Origin: Flammeovirgaceae bacterium UBA5008
GTDB taxonomy: Bacteria; Bacteroidota; Bacteroidia; Cytophagales; Cyclobacteriaceae
DNA length: 13,377 nucleotides
Assembly (NCBI GenBank): GCA_002398365.1
Contig: DGYK01000042.1
Span: 76,691 to 90,067 of the forward strand
Reading direction: 5' to 3'
Both the position numbers and the translations under genes were made by a program. Below the pieces are notes generated by a model that searched no databases, had not been told where the DNA came from, and was given only the letters and a program-made list of their open reading frames with translations. How positions within the stretch are numbered: the first letter of the stretch is position 1; every line of letters begins with the position of its first letter. Positions 7,897-13,341 of this stretch are shown in pieces.

Positions 7897-8100
7897 ATGA
7901 CAAGCGCTTTTGACGCATTCCGATTTTTAATATTACTGGTATTTGCATTAGCCGGAAATATCATTTGGCATTATATAAAAAATATTCTTTCCGAGAATGG
8001 TTATAAAATATCTTGGTTCCGTGGACATTTTGGTGACCTTATTGATTTTTCACACTTAATAGATAAAACGAATGACCCTGCAACAAGAAAAAGTTATTAA
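7897..8100 (+). CDS. Small membrane protein, probably cut short by an in-frame stop
   Basis: A 67-residue product with one TM segment (about residues 8-26, FRFLILLVFALAGNIIWHY) and a soluble stretch NGYKISWFRGHFGDLIDFSH ending DPATRKSY. The reading frame continues beyond the TAA at 8098-8100 for 27 more codons to a TAG at 8182-8184. That continuation, starting LLFRGLIVILVLFLGTVLSF, is a clear second TM helix. I infer that the intact ancestor was a two-TM protein of about 95 residues and that this copy carries a nonsense mutation, or that the stop is read through or is a sequencing error. I recall Bacteroidota small proteins of this arrangement but cannot name a family. Start chosen at the first ATG before the TM helix. 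Confidence 0.5.
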   Translation: MTSAFDAFRFLILLVFALAGNIIWHYIKNILSENGYKISWFRGHFGDLIDFSHLIDKTNDPATRKSY

Positions 8101-8436
8101 TTACTCTTTCGTGGACTCATTGTGATACTTGTGCTTTTTTTGGGGACAGTATTATCATTTATGAGTGACGCACAGAGCCTTTAGCTGCGGGTAAGTTTGA
8201 TTACCAACGATCTTCTTGTTCCTGCACCAAATCCTTTCTCGCGGCTCCTCATTATCCTGCTTAACCTAAACCTCCATTCCCGATCTAAGCAAATCAACGC
8301 TCATACTTTTTTTTGGAGTAGTGGGAGGCAACCACGAGATTTGTTAAAGTCAAAATAAATTCAGTATGCGCAAGTTTTGAAGTAAAGATGCGAATACCCT
8401 AAAGTTAGTGTTAAAACGGTTAAGAAGAGTTGATGA
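8101..8436 (+). other. Intergenic stretch: lost second TM segment, degenerate B motif, module A
   Basis: The first 84 bases (8101-8184) continue the frame of the preceding small membrane protein after its stop codon. A poor relative of module B begins at 8254 (ATCCTGC), and module A occupies 8307-8408. No separate gene is visible. Confidence 0.5.
8307..8408 (+). repeat. Module A, copy 1 (promoter-like intergenic repeat)
   Basis: Eight T's lead into a 29-bp core at 8315-8343 (GGAGTAGTGGGAGG... ...CCACGAGATTTG). The core is 25/29 identical to copy 2 and 26/29 to copy 3. Similarity with copy 2 continues through GCGCAAGTTTT (8368-8378) and AAGATGCG (8385-8392). TTTTG ending at 8315 and GAGATTTG (8336-8343) are 20 bp apart, as in a Bacteroidota promoter. 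The core ends 93 bp before the ATG at 8437. Confidence 0.7.
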
Positions 8437-8772
8437 ATGGCCGAACGAATAAAAAAACTGAATAGAATTGGGTGGTGGATATTTATTCCATTTTTAATTT
8501 TTGTTATTAGGCTAACTTGGGAACGAACTTATTTAACTTCAACAAACGGACCGCAAAATTTCGGATTCTCTTTAGCCCATGGTTTTTTTGCTATTCTTTA
8601 CCTAACACCAATTGCTAGCTTGGTTTGGACTTTGGTTATGGTAATTCAATTTGCTTTTAGGGACAAAGTTGAAAGAAAACGAACTGACGGACGACTCTGG
8701 ACATTACTAATTTTGATGCTGGTAACGTGGGGACTTCTTTTAGTACCGTGGCAAGATATTATAGCACGATAA
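8437..8772 (+). CDS. Three-TM membrane protein of unknown function
   Basis: A 111-residue integral membrane protein with three predicted helices at about 11-26 (IGWWIFIPFLIFVIRL), 47-74 and 87-104 (LWTLLILMLVTWGLLLVP). A basic start, ERIKKLNR, and a charged loop, RDKVERKRTDGR, after the second helix point to these parts being cytoplasmic. Trp residues flank the helices, as is common at membrane interfaces. No catalytic or transport motif is visible and I do not recognise a family. An ATG four bases upstream is out of frame. Module A copy 1 lies before it, and the next gene is 177 bp away, so it appears to be a single-gene unit. Confidence 0.65.
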   Translation: MAERIKKLNRIGWWIFIPFLIFVIRLTWERTYLTSTNGPQNFGFSLAHGFFAILYLTPIASLVWTLVMVIQFAFRDKVERKRTDGRLWTLLILMLVTWGLLLVPWQDIIAR

Positions 8773-8830
8773 TAGAAGCGATTGAAGTGAATTCGCACAG
8801 ACGCCAACAATTTATTACCGTAAAGCCTAG

Positions 8831-8862
8831 TTGACGCGTAATCCATCGTTTTCGTATCTTTA
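8831..8862 (+). promoter_or_regulatory. Possible promoter for the gene at 8950
   Basis: TTG at 8831-8833 and TATCTTTA at 8855-8862 (five of six fixed bases of TAnnTTTG) are 21 bp apart. The predicted leader would be about 80 nt and would contain module D copy at 8911-8938. Confidence 0.3.
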
Positions 8863-8910
8863 TTCCGTTCGGTATCCGATTCAGCACGTGGCTTTGAAAA
8901 GACACCACTA

Positions 8911-8938
8911 CAGAAACGTAAATGTTCGCAGTAATGAT
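8911..8938 (+). repeat. Module D copy upstream of the two-TM PH-like gene
   Basis: CAGAAACGTAAATGTTC followed by GCAGTAATGAT ends 11 bp before the ATG at 8950. Its first 23 bases match D copy 9446-9470 (CAGAAAC, TAAA, GTTC, GC and a final AA shared, one base inserted). Its last 15 match the copy at 6044-6058. Confidence 0.5.
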
Positions 8939-8949
8939 TTTTAGATATT

Positions 8950-9435
8950 ATGGACTATAAATATAACACTCAATATTTAGGCGTCACGGACAAGTCAATT
9001 TATTTCTTAAGAAATAGATTTCCATATAGAGAGATTAAACAAGATGAATTGCAAAGAGTGCAATTAACAAGGGGCACCGACTTGAAAAGACCAACCTTAG
9101 CAATAATGTTCGGTACAATTTTAGTATTGGTAGCAATACTTGTAATGGTAGATTATTCAGGCTACAGAATCAATGATTTGACAGGTATTCGTTCAGCTCG
9201 GACAGTTGGCTACTTTATTGTATTCGAAGTTTTTTTTATTGGATTTGGTGGATATTCAATTTATAGAGCATTACCTATTCATAGAGTTTTGACCTTTACC
9301 TTAACTTCCGGTGACAAAGAATCTTTCAGTATGCTTGAGACAGTAAGAGATAAGAAGATTGATTTACTTATTACCAGCTTGACTTCGGTTCTTGCCGGGA
9401 TGAGGGTTGAGATTGACAAAGAGTTCGGACTATAA
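8950..9435 (+). CDS. Two-TM protein with a possible split PH-like domain
   Basis: A 161-residue protein with a membrane hairpin at about 48-67 (PTLAIMFGTILVLVAILVMV) and 85-106, flanked by soluble ends. The N-terminal end, TDKSIYFLRNRFPYREIKQDELQRVQL (13-39), and the C-terminal end, VLTFTLTSGDKESFSMLETVRDKKIDLLITSL (113-144), read like the first strands and the last strands plus closing helix of one bacterial PH-like sheet interrupted by the two helices. Both ends would face the cytoplasm. This is my inference from pattern, not a recognised family match. The gene is bracketed by D motifs on both sides and is only 41 bp from the next gene, so they may be co-transcribed. Role unknown. Confidence 0.65.
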   Translation: MDYKYNTQYLGVTDKSIYFLRNRFPYREIKQDELQRVQLTRGTDLKRPTLAIMFGTILVLVAILVMVDYSGYRINDLTGIRSARTVGYFIVFEVFFIGFGGYSIYRALPIHRVLTFTLTSGDKESFSMLETVRDKKIDLLITSLTSVLAGMRVEIDKEFGL

Positions 9436-9445
9436 ACCTCTAGTG

Positions 9446-9470
9446 CAGAAACATAAACGTTCAGCGGCAA
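9446..9470 (+). repeat. Module D copy between the genes at 8950 and 9477
   Basis: CAGAAACATAAACGTTC followed by AGCGGCAA fills most of the 41-bp gap and ends six bases before the ATG at 9477. With the copy at 8911 it forms a direct repeat around the gene at 8950, 535 bp from one to the other. Confidence 0.5.
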
Positions 9471-9476
9471 GCAAAT

Positions 9477-9995
9477 ATGAAGTACAATTACTCCAAAATA
9501 TCGGACTATTTTAAGTTGATTGACTTTGCCTACATCGCGACATTTTCATTTAATCGAGGACGAGTATTTGACAAACTAGTTTCGAATTTGGAGTATACTG
9601 AAAAAGATATACATGGAACATACCTAATAAATGGAAGCGGAGAATTCAACCGGACTTCAGAAAGAGTAGCAATTATAAAAAGGAACTCCGAAGAATTCAG
9701 TGCATTGAAAAAGATCACTTCCGGTGATGTCAACCATATTCCCACTTGGATGTGTGCCCCGATTTTTAGGGATGCTTTGGTTTTTTATTCTTCGGATAAT
9801 AAAGTTTTAGATGTGCTAAACATTTGTTTTACGTGTGAGCAAATGGAGAATTCAAACCATGTTATAGTTGAAGCTGATAAAACGATGTATAAGGACCTTG
9901 CTATTTGGTTCAAGCGATTGGGACATGTGATTGATGAAAACGAGACTGAAAAACTGTATATGCGCCTGAGAGAATTAAAGAAACAAAAAGTGTAA
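9477..9995 (+). CDS. Orphan cytosolic protein with a CxxC motif
   Basis: A 172-residue protein with no signal peptide or TM segment. The most distinctive part is a C-terminal block: MCAPIFRDALVFYSSDNKVL (92-111), then LNICFTCEQM (114-123), with Cys93, Cys117 and Cys120, and MYKDLAIWFKRLGHVI (137-152). The RDAL-VF / LNICF-C pattern is one I associate with uncharacterised Bacteroidota proteins found as isolated accessory genes. The CxxC with a third upstream Cys could bind metal or form a disulphide; no ligand is established. The N-terminal half has no recognisable motif. It lies 41 bp after the PH-like membrane protein gene in the same direction. Confidence 0.65.
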   Translation: MKYNYSKISDYFKLIDFAYIATFSFNRGRVFDKLVSNLEYTEKDIHGTYLINGSGEFNRTSERVAIIKRNSEEFSALKKITSGDVNHIPTWMCAPIFRDALVFYSSDNKVLDVLNICFTCEQMENSNHVIVEADKTMYKDLAIWFKRLGHVIDENETEKLYMRLRELKKQKV

Positions 9996-10080
9996 GAGTT
10001 CTTTGCCCAAGCATCTTCTCCGCCTTGCCTGCGTTACACGCCAACTTCCTTTCATCCGTTATCCTATCTAAAACCCTGCC

Positions 10081-10104
10081 ATCCTGCAAATGCGGATTCA
10101 GACA
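10081..10104 (+). repeat. Module B, copy 1
   Basis: ATCCTGCAAAT followed by GCGGATTCAGACA is 21/24 identical to the copy at 10888-10911. A shared CCAACTTCCT precedes both (10041-10050 and 10872-10881). I recall closely similar ATCCTG-AAATCCTGATTCAGACA sequences as common intergenic repeats in Bacteroidota, but did not search. Confidence 0.55.
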
Positions 10105-10107
10105 AAT

Positions 10108-10123
10108 GAATCATTTTTGATTC
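10108..10123 (+). other. Perfect 6-bp hairpin next to module B
   Basis: GAATCA (10108-10113), loop TTTT and TGATTC (10118-10123) form a perfect inverted repeat. It overlaps the TTG of the promoter proposed at 10117-10146, so it could be an operator as easily as an RNA hairpin. It has no T-tract after it. Confidence 0.35.
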
Positions 10124-10146
10124 GATCAAAAAATATGTAACTTTTG
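10117..10146 (+). promoter_or_regulatory. Probable promoter for the lipoprotein gene at 10192
   Basis: TTG (10117-10119) and TAACTTTTG (10138-10146, TAnnTTTG with one extra base) are 18 bp apart, within the range reported for Bacteroidota promoters. It gives a leader of roughly 40 nt to the ATG. This is the best promoter match in the window. Confidence 0.45.
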
Positions 10147-10191
10147 TATCGAATACCGATGCCAAAAAGCTAAAGAAAAGATAAAGCACCT

Positions 10192-10614
10192 ATGAAAAGT
10201 CCTGCAAAATATATCTTTCCGGCTGTTATGTTCCTTTTTGCATTTAGCTGCGAGAAGAACGAACCAATAAAAGAGACCGAAAGTAAATGTGGTGAAATTA
10301 CTGGTAAATTTGTTTGGAATTGGTGTACGGAATTTGGAGCAATCGAGATAATATCCAATAACGATATGGGAAGTGAATGGGCTTGGGGAACGAAAAGATA
10401 CAGAAACGTGGTTTTGGCCAAGTTGGATAGCACGCTCGTAAAGTCCAATGAGAATTGGAGTAGAGTGATCGGGTCTTCGGATTCTATCATTTATTTCAAT
10501 TACAGGCCAACAGAATTTGATTATGGCTTGGTGTGCAAAGTGCTGGGAGGGCCAACAAATACCATCTCGATTACTTCTTTTGGATCATTTTCTTGTCAAT
10601 TGAATGATGATTAA
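10192..10614 (+). CDS. Small lipoprotein of unknown function
   Basis: A 140-residue lipoprotein starting MKSPAKYIFPAVMFLFAFSC, with Cys20 as the likely lipidated residue after AFS. The mature region begins EKNEP and has four Cys (residues about 33, 45, 115 and 134), which could pair as disulphides in the periplasm or outside. It is rich in Trp and aromatic residues in the middle (KFVWNWCTEFGAIE and SEWAWGTKRY). No family is recognised. The gene has its own promoter-like sequence upstream, is flanked by module B on both sides and has no close neighbour in either direction (196 and 436 bp), so it stands as a separate single-gene unit. Confidence 0.7.
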   Translation: MKSPAKYIFPAVMFLFAFSCEKNEPIKETESKCGEITGKFVWNWCTEFGAIEIISNNDMGSEWAWGTKRYRNVVLAKLDSTLVKSNENWSRVIGSSDSIIYFNYRPTEFDYGLVCKVLGGPTNTISITSFGSFSCQLNDD

Positions 10615-10781
10615 TTTGAGTCGACACATTTTTGCTGTTCGCCTCGTAGCGTTACTTTTCACTCACTTATCGAAGTTAAAAATCGAGGATCATGTGAAAA
10701 AGTATTATTACAGGGATACACTTTTAATTATCTAAGCTAGGGTTAATTGTGAGGGAGCATGGATACAAGTGGCTATGTAAA

Positions 10782-10803
10782 AGCCTACCGATAGCCTACC
10801 GAT
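10782..10803 (+). repeat. Perfect 11-bp tandem duplication
   Basis: AGCCTACCGAT occurs at 10782-10792 and, directly adjoining, at 10793-10803. It lies in non-coding DNA. The repeat length is the same as that of the unrelated pair at 705-726. Confidence 0.7.
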
Positions 10804-10887
10804 TCACGTGTACGCGAACTCGCTCTGGTATTCGAATATTAGTATAAAACGAATATCATTTTTACATACTACCAACTTCCTCACGAG

Positions 10888-10911
10888 ATCCTGCAAATCC
10901 TGAGTCAGACA
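10888..10911 (+). repeat. Module B, copy 2
   Basis: ATCCTGCAAAT followed by CCTGAGTCAGACA, 21/24 identical to copy 1 at 10081. With copy 1 it brackets the lipoprotein gene. It is followed 17 bp later by module A copy 2. Confidence 0.55.
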
Positions 10912-10928
10912 GATTTTACATCACCACG

Positions 10929-11030
10929 TTTTTTGGAGTAGTAGGAGAGAACCACGAAATTTGATGACACAAAGAGCTAAAAGATAGGCGCAAGTTTTCA
11001 ACTAAAAAGATGCGTACACTCTAACGGTAG
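10929..11030 (+). repeat. Module A, copy 2 (promoter-like intergenic repeat)
   Basis: Six T's and a 29-bp core at 10935-10963 (GGAGTAGTAGGAG... ...CCACGAAATTTG), followed by GCGCAAGTTTT (10988-10998), AAGATGCG (11007-11014) and CTAACGGTAG. TTTTG and GAAATTTG (10956-10963) are 20 bp apart. The core ends 87 bp before the ATG at 11051. Confidence 0.7.
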
Positions 11031-11050
11031 CAGCAACTTAAAACCTAGAC

Positions 11051-11881
11051 ATGAACCGGGAAAATAATAAGAAAATAGCTGAGGATACATTGCGTATTTT
11101 GAAGCAAGGGTTTTACACAAATGCCGTTGGAGAGAAGATTATAATTAAATCGGCTCAACAGTATTCTGAAGACAACACCAAAGTATACAGTCCAAAGGAA
11201 ACCGATATTCTAATCGGAAAGAACATTTTAAGTGTTCCAAGTAAAGCAACAAATTATAAGGTCGTAAACGATACTACACTGAATGTCGTCAGAAAAATGC
11301 TTGAAGCGGGATACGACAAAATTCTTTGCTTGAATTTTGCTTCCGCTAAAAATCCGGGCGGAGGATTTCTAAATGGAAGTTCCGCTCAGGAAGAGAGTAT
11401 TGCGCGAGCCACAGGACTTTATCCTTGTTTGCTGAATGCGCAGGAATATTACAATACGAACAGAAGCACTCAGTCGTGTATGTATACGGATTATATGATT
11501 TATAGTCCGGACGTGCCAATAATTAAGAAGGAAGATGGTCAGTACTTAGAGAATTTATGCACGGTATCGATCATAACAGCTCCAGCCGTTAATGCCGGAG
11601 TGGTTAGAGAAAGGGAACCTCATTCGGTGCCCGAAATTGAAGTTGTTATGAAACGAAGAATTGAAAAAGTACTTAGAATTTCCTTTGAACATGGACATAA
11701 GAATTTGGTGCTAGGGGCTTGGGGGTGCGGTGTCTTTAGAAATTCTCCCGAGGAAGTGTCCAGATATTTTAAAGAGGTTATTGATAATAAATTCAGTAGC
11801 GTGTTTGACAATATTTTCTTTGGAATTTATTCTAATGATGAGAAATTCATTATCCCTTTTCTGGACAAGTTCAATAAGTAA
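11051..11881 (+). CDS. Microbial-type poly(ADP-ribose) glycohydrolase (TIGR02452 family)
   Basis: A 276-residue cytosolic enzyme of the bacterial PARG / macrodomain type (TIGR02452, DUF2263-like N-terminal part). It is expected to remove ADP-ribose from modified proteins or nucleic acids. The signature is plain: LNFASAKNPGGGFLNGSSAQ (94-113), with GGG at 103-105, then EE at 114-115 containing the catalytic glutamate, and IARATGLYPCL after it. The second family block is LGAWGCGVFRNSP (221-233). The N-terminal helix-rich region (1-50) and a strand DTTLNVVRKML before the core fit the family. Length is normal. No ADP-ribosyltransferase toxin or other partner is adjacent: the neighbours are a lipoprotein and a DUF6933-like gene. 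It is bracketed by module A copies. A weak terminator follows. Confidence 0.85.
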   Translation: MNRENNKKIAEDTLRILKQGFYTNAVGEKIIIKSAQQYSEDNTKVYSPKETDILIGKNILSVPSKATNYKVVNDTTLNVVRKMLEAGYDKILCLNFASAKNPGGGFLNGSSAQEESIARATGLYPCLLNAQEYYNTNRSTQSCMYTDYMIYSPDVPIIKKEDGQYLENLCTVSIITAPAVNAGVVREREPHSVPEIEVVMKRRIEKVLRISFEHGHKNLVLGAWGCGVFRNSPEEVSRYFKEVIDNKFSSVFDNIFFGIYSNDEKFIIPFLDKFNK

Positions 11882-11892
11882 AAGTTTTATTT

Positions 11893-11936
11893 GAGCCCCA
11901 GCTATCCTTGGTTTGCATCTAAGGCTCTATCTTTTT
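11893..11936 (+). terminator. Possible terminator after the glycohydrolase gene
   Basis: GAGCC (11893-11897) pairs with GGCTC (11923-11927), followed by TATCTTTTTATC. The loop is long (25 bases) with only a short CCA/TGG pair inside, so it is weak. It starts 12 bp after the stop. Confidence 0.3.
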
Positions 11937-11976
11937 ATCAAAAACGACACAATCTTGTAAAGATTTAGCGCCAACA

Positions 11977-12031
11977 TTTTTTTTTTGGAATAGTAGGAGG
12001 CAACCACGAAATTTGTTAAAAGCCAAACAGA
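11977..12031 (+). repeat. Module A, copy 3 (promoter-like intergenic repeat)
   Basis: Ten T's and a 29-bp core at 11987-12015 (GGAATAGTAGGAGG... ...CCACGAAATTTG), then TTAAA and CCAAA shared with copy 1. TTTTG and GAAATTTG (12008-12015) are 20 bp apart. The core ends 83 bp before the ATG at 12099. The second half seen in copies 1 and 2 is lost or diverged. GCGCCAAC just before the T-run resembles ACGCCAAC at 8801 and 10037. Confidence 0.7.
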
Positions 12032-12098
12032 ATGATAATTAAATTATACGGAGTCTTCATGGCTCACATACTAAAGTCGTTCTATCAAGTTTAATAAA

Positions 12099-12626
12099 AT
12101 GACGATTTATTGTTCAAAGAAATTAGAGACCTATTTAGGGCAGACCGCACCCACCATTAATCCTTCGGCAAATTCAATATTTGGAAATTGGAATGGCCAT
12201 TTATTTATGGTTGGTAGGACGAGATGCTTAATATTTATGAACAACCTGACTTGCTATTCGATCGTGTTTATACATGTTCAAAAGAAAAATCTAAAGAACT
12301 TTGGGCCTATTTTCAAAGAACGGCTTATTACACAACTACACCACGACATCAAATTGACTGAAGAACAAGAGATAAAAATACGAAGAGAGTTGGCCGACAT
12401 AATAGTAACTAATTCCAATAACGACAAAAAGATACTTGGGACTATCAATCACCACATAGAGAATTTGAAGTTCAGTAGTAATGCTGATGAAGTCGAAAAT
12501 TGGGATGAATTACTGGTGACGGAAGAGTTAAACAACTATTTGGTTGGAACAAAGATTCTGTCTCACATGAAAAGAAACAGAGACTTTTTTAAGCCAATTG
12601 AATTGATGATTGATTTAGTCAAGTAA
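12099..12626 (+). CDS. DUF6933-like protein
   Basis: A 175-residue cytosolic protein. The N-terminal third matches my memory of DUF6933: IYCSKKLETYLG (3-14), then FGNWNGHLFMVGRTRCLIFM (28-47) and NNLTCYSIVFIHVQKKNLKNF (48-68), that is a cytosolic strand-rich unit with a conserved R-C-LIF-N-T-YS pattern. The rest is helical and charged, ending KPIELMIDLVK. The family has no known function and often appears as a single accessory gene. The start is the first ATG of the frame; an 11-codon upstream ORF (12059-12094) ends four bases before it and might affect translation. Module A copy 3 lies before it and two hairpins lie after it. Confidence 0.65.
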   Translation: MTIYCSKKLETYLGQTAPTINPSANSIFGNWNGHLFMVGRTRCLIFMNNLTCYSIVFIHVQKKNLKNFGPIFKERLITQLHHDIKLTEEQEIKIRRELADIIVTNSNNDKKILGTINHHIENLKFSSNADEVENWDELLVTEELNNYLVGTKILSHMKRNRDFFKPIELMIDLVK

Positions 12627-12645
12627 TTAAATCGCCTAACTACCC

Positions 12646-12668
12646 GAACAAAATAAAGTCCTTTGTTC
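12646..12668 (+). other. Perfect 7-bp hairpin after the DUF6933-like gene
   Basis: GAACAAA (12646-12652), a nine-base loop and TTTGTTC (12662-12668). No T-tract follows, so it may be a 3'-end stabilising structure rather than a terminator. It starts 20 bp after the stop. Confidence 0.35.
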
Positions 12669-12688
12669 CAGTTCTAGACAGAATACCT

Positions 12689-12711
12689 AATTGAAACAGG
12701 TTCAATTTTTT
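12689..12711 (+). terminator. Intrinsic terminator
   Basis: AATTGAA (12689-12695), loop ACAGG and TTCAATT (12701-12707) form a perfect 7-bp stem running into a six-T tract (12706-12711). It lies 63 bp after the DUF6933-like gene and 80 bp before the next start. It is the best terminator candidate here, although the stem is AT-rich. Confidence 0.55.
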
Positions 12712-12790
12712 AGGGATAAAATATTCGGCTATATTGAGGTTGGTTGAGGGTTTATAATAAAATGATACGTCAAACCCATATAAAAGCAAT

Positions 12791-13276
12791 ATGAAAAACA
12801 GAATGAATTCCTTAGTAGGAGTGTTGATTGCGCTATTGATCGCTAACGCTACACATGCGCAGAAATTAGAATCAGAATTCCTTTACAAAATTAATCTCAC
12901 ATTAGATGGCCCGATGGAGATAGGCAACGTTCCCATCGGCAAACGAGTTATTTATCCGATCAAAGGAGGCACGTTTGAAGGCCCTAAACTAAAAGGAAAA
13001 GTTCGGGCCTTTGGTGCGGATTGGGTATTGCGCGCAGATTCGGTTACGACTAAATTAGATGTAAAACTGATTTTAGAAACCGATGATGGTCAGTTGATCT
13101 CCAATACCTATACCGGCATTGTTTATAAGAGGCCGGATGGTACAAGCTATTGGCGAACAACACCCGTGTTTGAAACCAGTTCAAAAAAGTATGAATGGCT
13201 CAATTACCTACTGGCTGTGGGTGTTGGAAGTTTTAGCAAAGAAGGTGTTACCTATGAAGTGTTTGCGATCAAATGA
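12791..13276 (+). CDS. Secreted DUF3237-family protein
   Basis: A 161-residue protein with a signal peptide (MKNRMNSLVGVLIALLIANA, cleavage after THA at residue 23), so it is probably periplasmic or secreted. The mature part is one DUF3237 domain: SEFLYKINLTLDGPMEIG, then GKRVIYPIKGGTFEGPKLKG (50-69), KVRAFGADWVLRADSVTTKL and ETDDGQLISNTYTGIVYK. The GGxFxGPxLxG and GADW-like motifs are family hallmarks. DUF3237 is a beta-barrel fold of unknown activity, usually cytosolic, so the exported form is worth noting. An internal start at Met5 is possible and leaves the signal intact. It stands alone after a terminator, 165 bp from its neighbour. Confidence 0.85.
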   Translation: MKNRMNSLVGVLIALLIANATHAQKLESEFLYKINLTLDGPMEIGNVPIGKRVIYPIKGGTFEGPKLKGKVRAFGADWVLRADSVTTKLDVKLILETDDGQLISNTYTGIVYKRPDGTSYWRTTPVFETSSKKYEWLNYLLAVGVGSFSKEGVTYEVFAIK

Positions 13277-13341
13277 TGGAGAGAGTACCTTTTCTATATT
13301 CCAGTACTTTTTTATGAGGCAAGAGGCACCACACGAACAGC

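Larger units (their letters stand above)
10615..11050 (+). other. Gene-free stretch with tandem, B and A repeats
   Basis: No credible coding region was found on either strand. It holds a loose stem at about 10696-10725 (AAAA-GTAT pairing with ATAC-TTTT), an 11-bp tandem duplication, CGAATAT twice 17 bp apart (10833 and 10850), module B copy 2 and module A copy 2. The last is followed directly by the glycohydrolase gene. Confidence 0.6.

Noticed and set aside
7752..7898. Minus-strand ORF with a TM-like stretch and a basic C-terminus (YFVSIAAFLSILMRIDRIVG)
   Set aside because: Its start codon overlaps the plus-strand ATG at 7897 and its only attraction is hydrophobicity. It could be the remnant of a membrane protein, but nothing recognisable supports it.
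8799..8930. Integron attC site between CGCCAAC (8802) and GTTCGCA (8924)
   Set aside because: Neither end meets the RYYYAAC / GTTRRRY cores, no imperfect stem was found across the interval, and no integrase gene is present. Kept only as a hypothesis in the array finding.
12059..12094. 11-codon ORF just before the DUF6933-like gene
   Set aside because: Too short to claim as a gene; mentioned only as a possible leader peptide.
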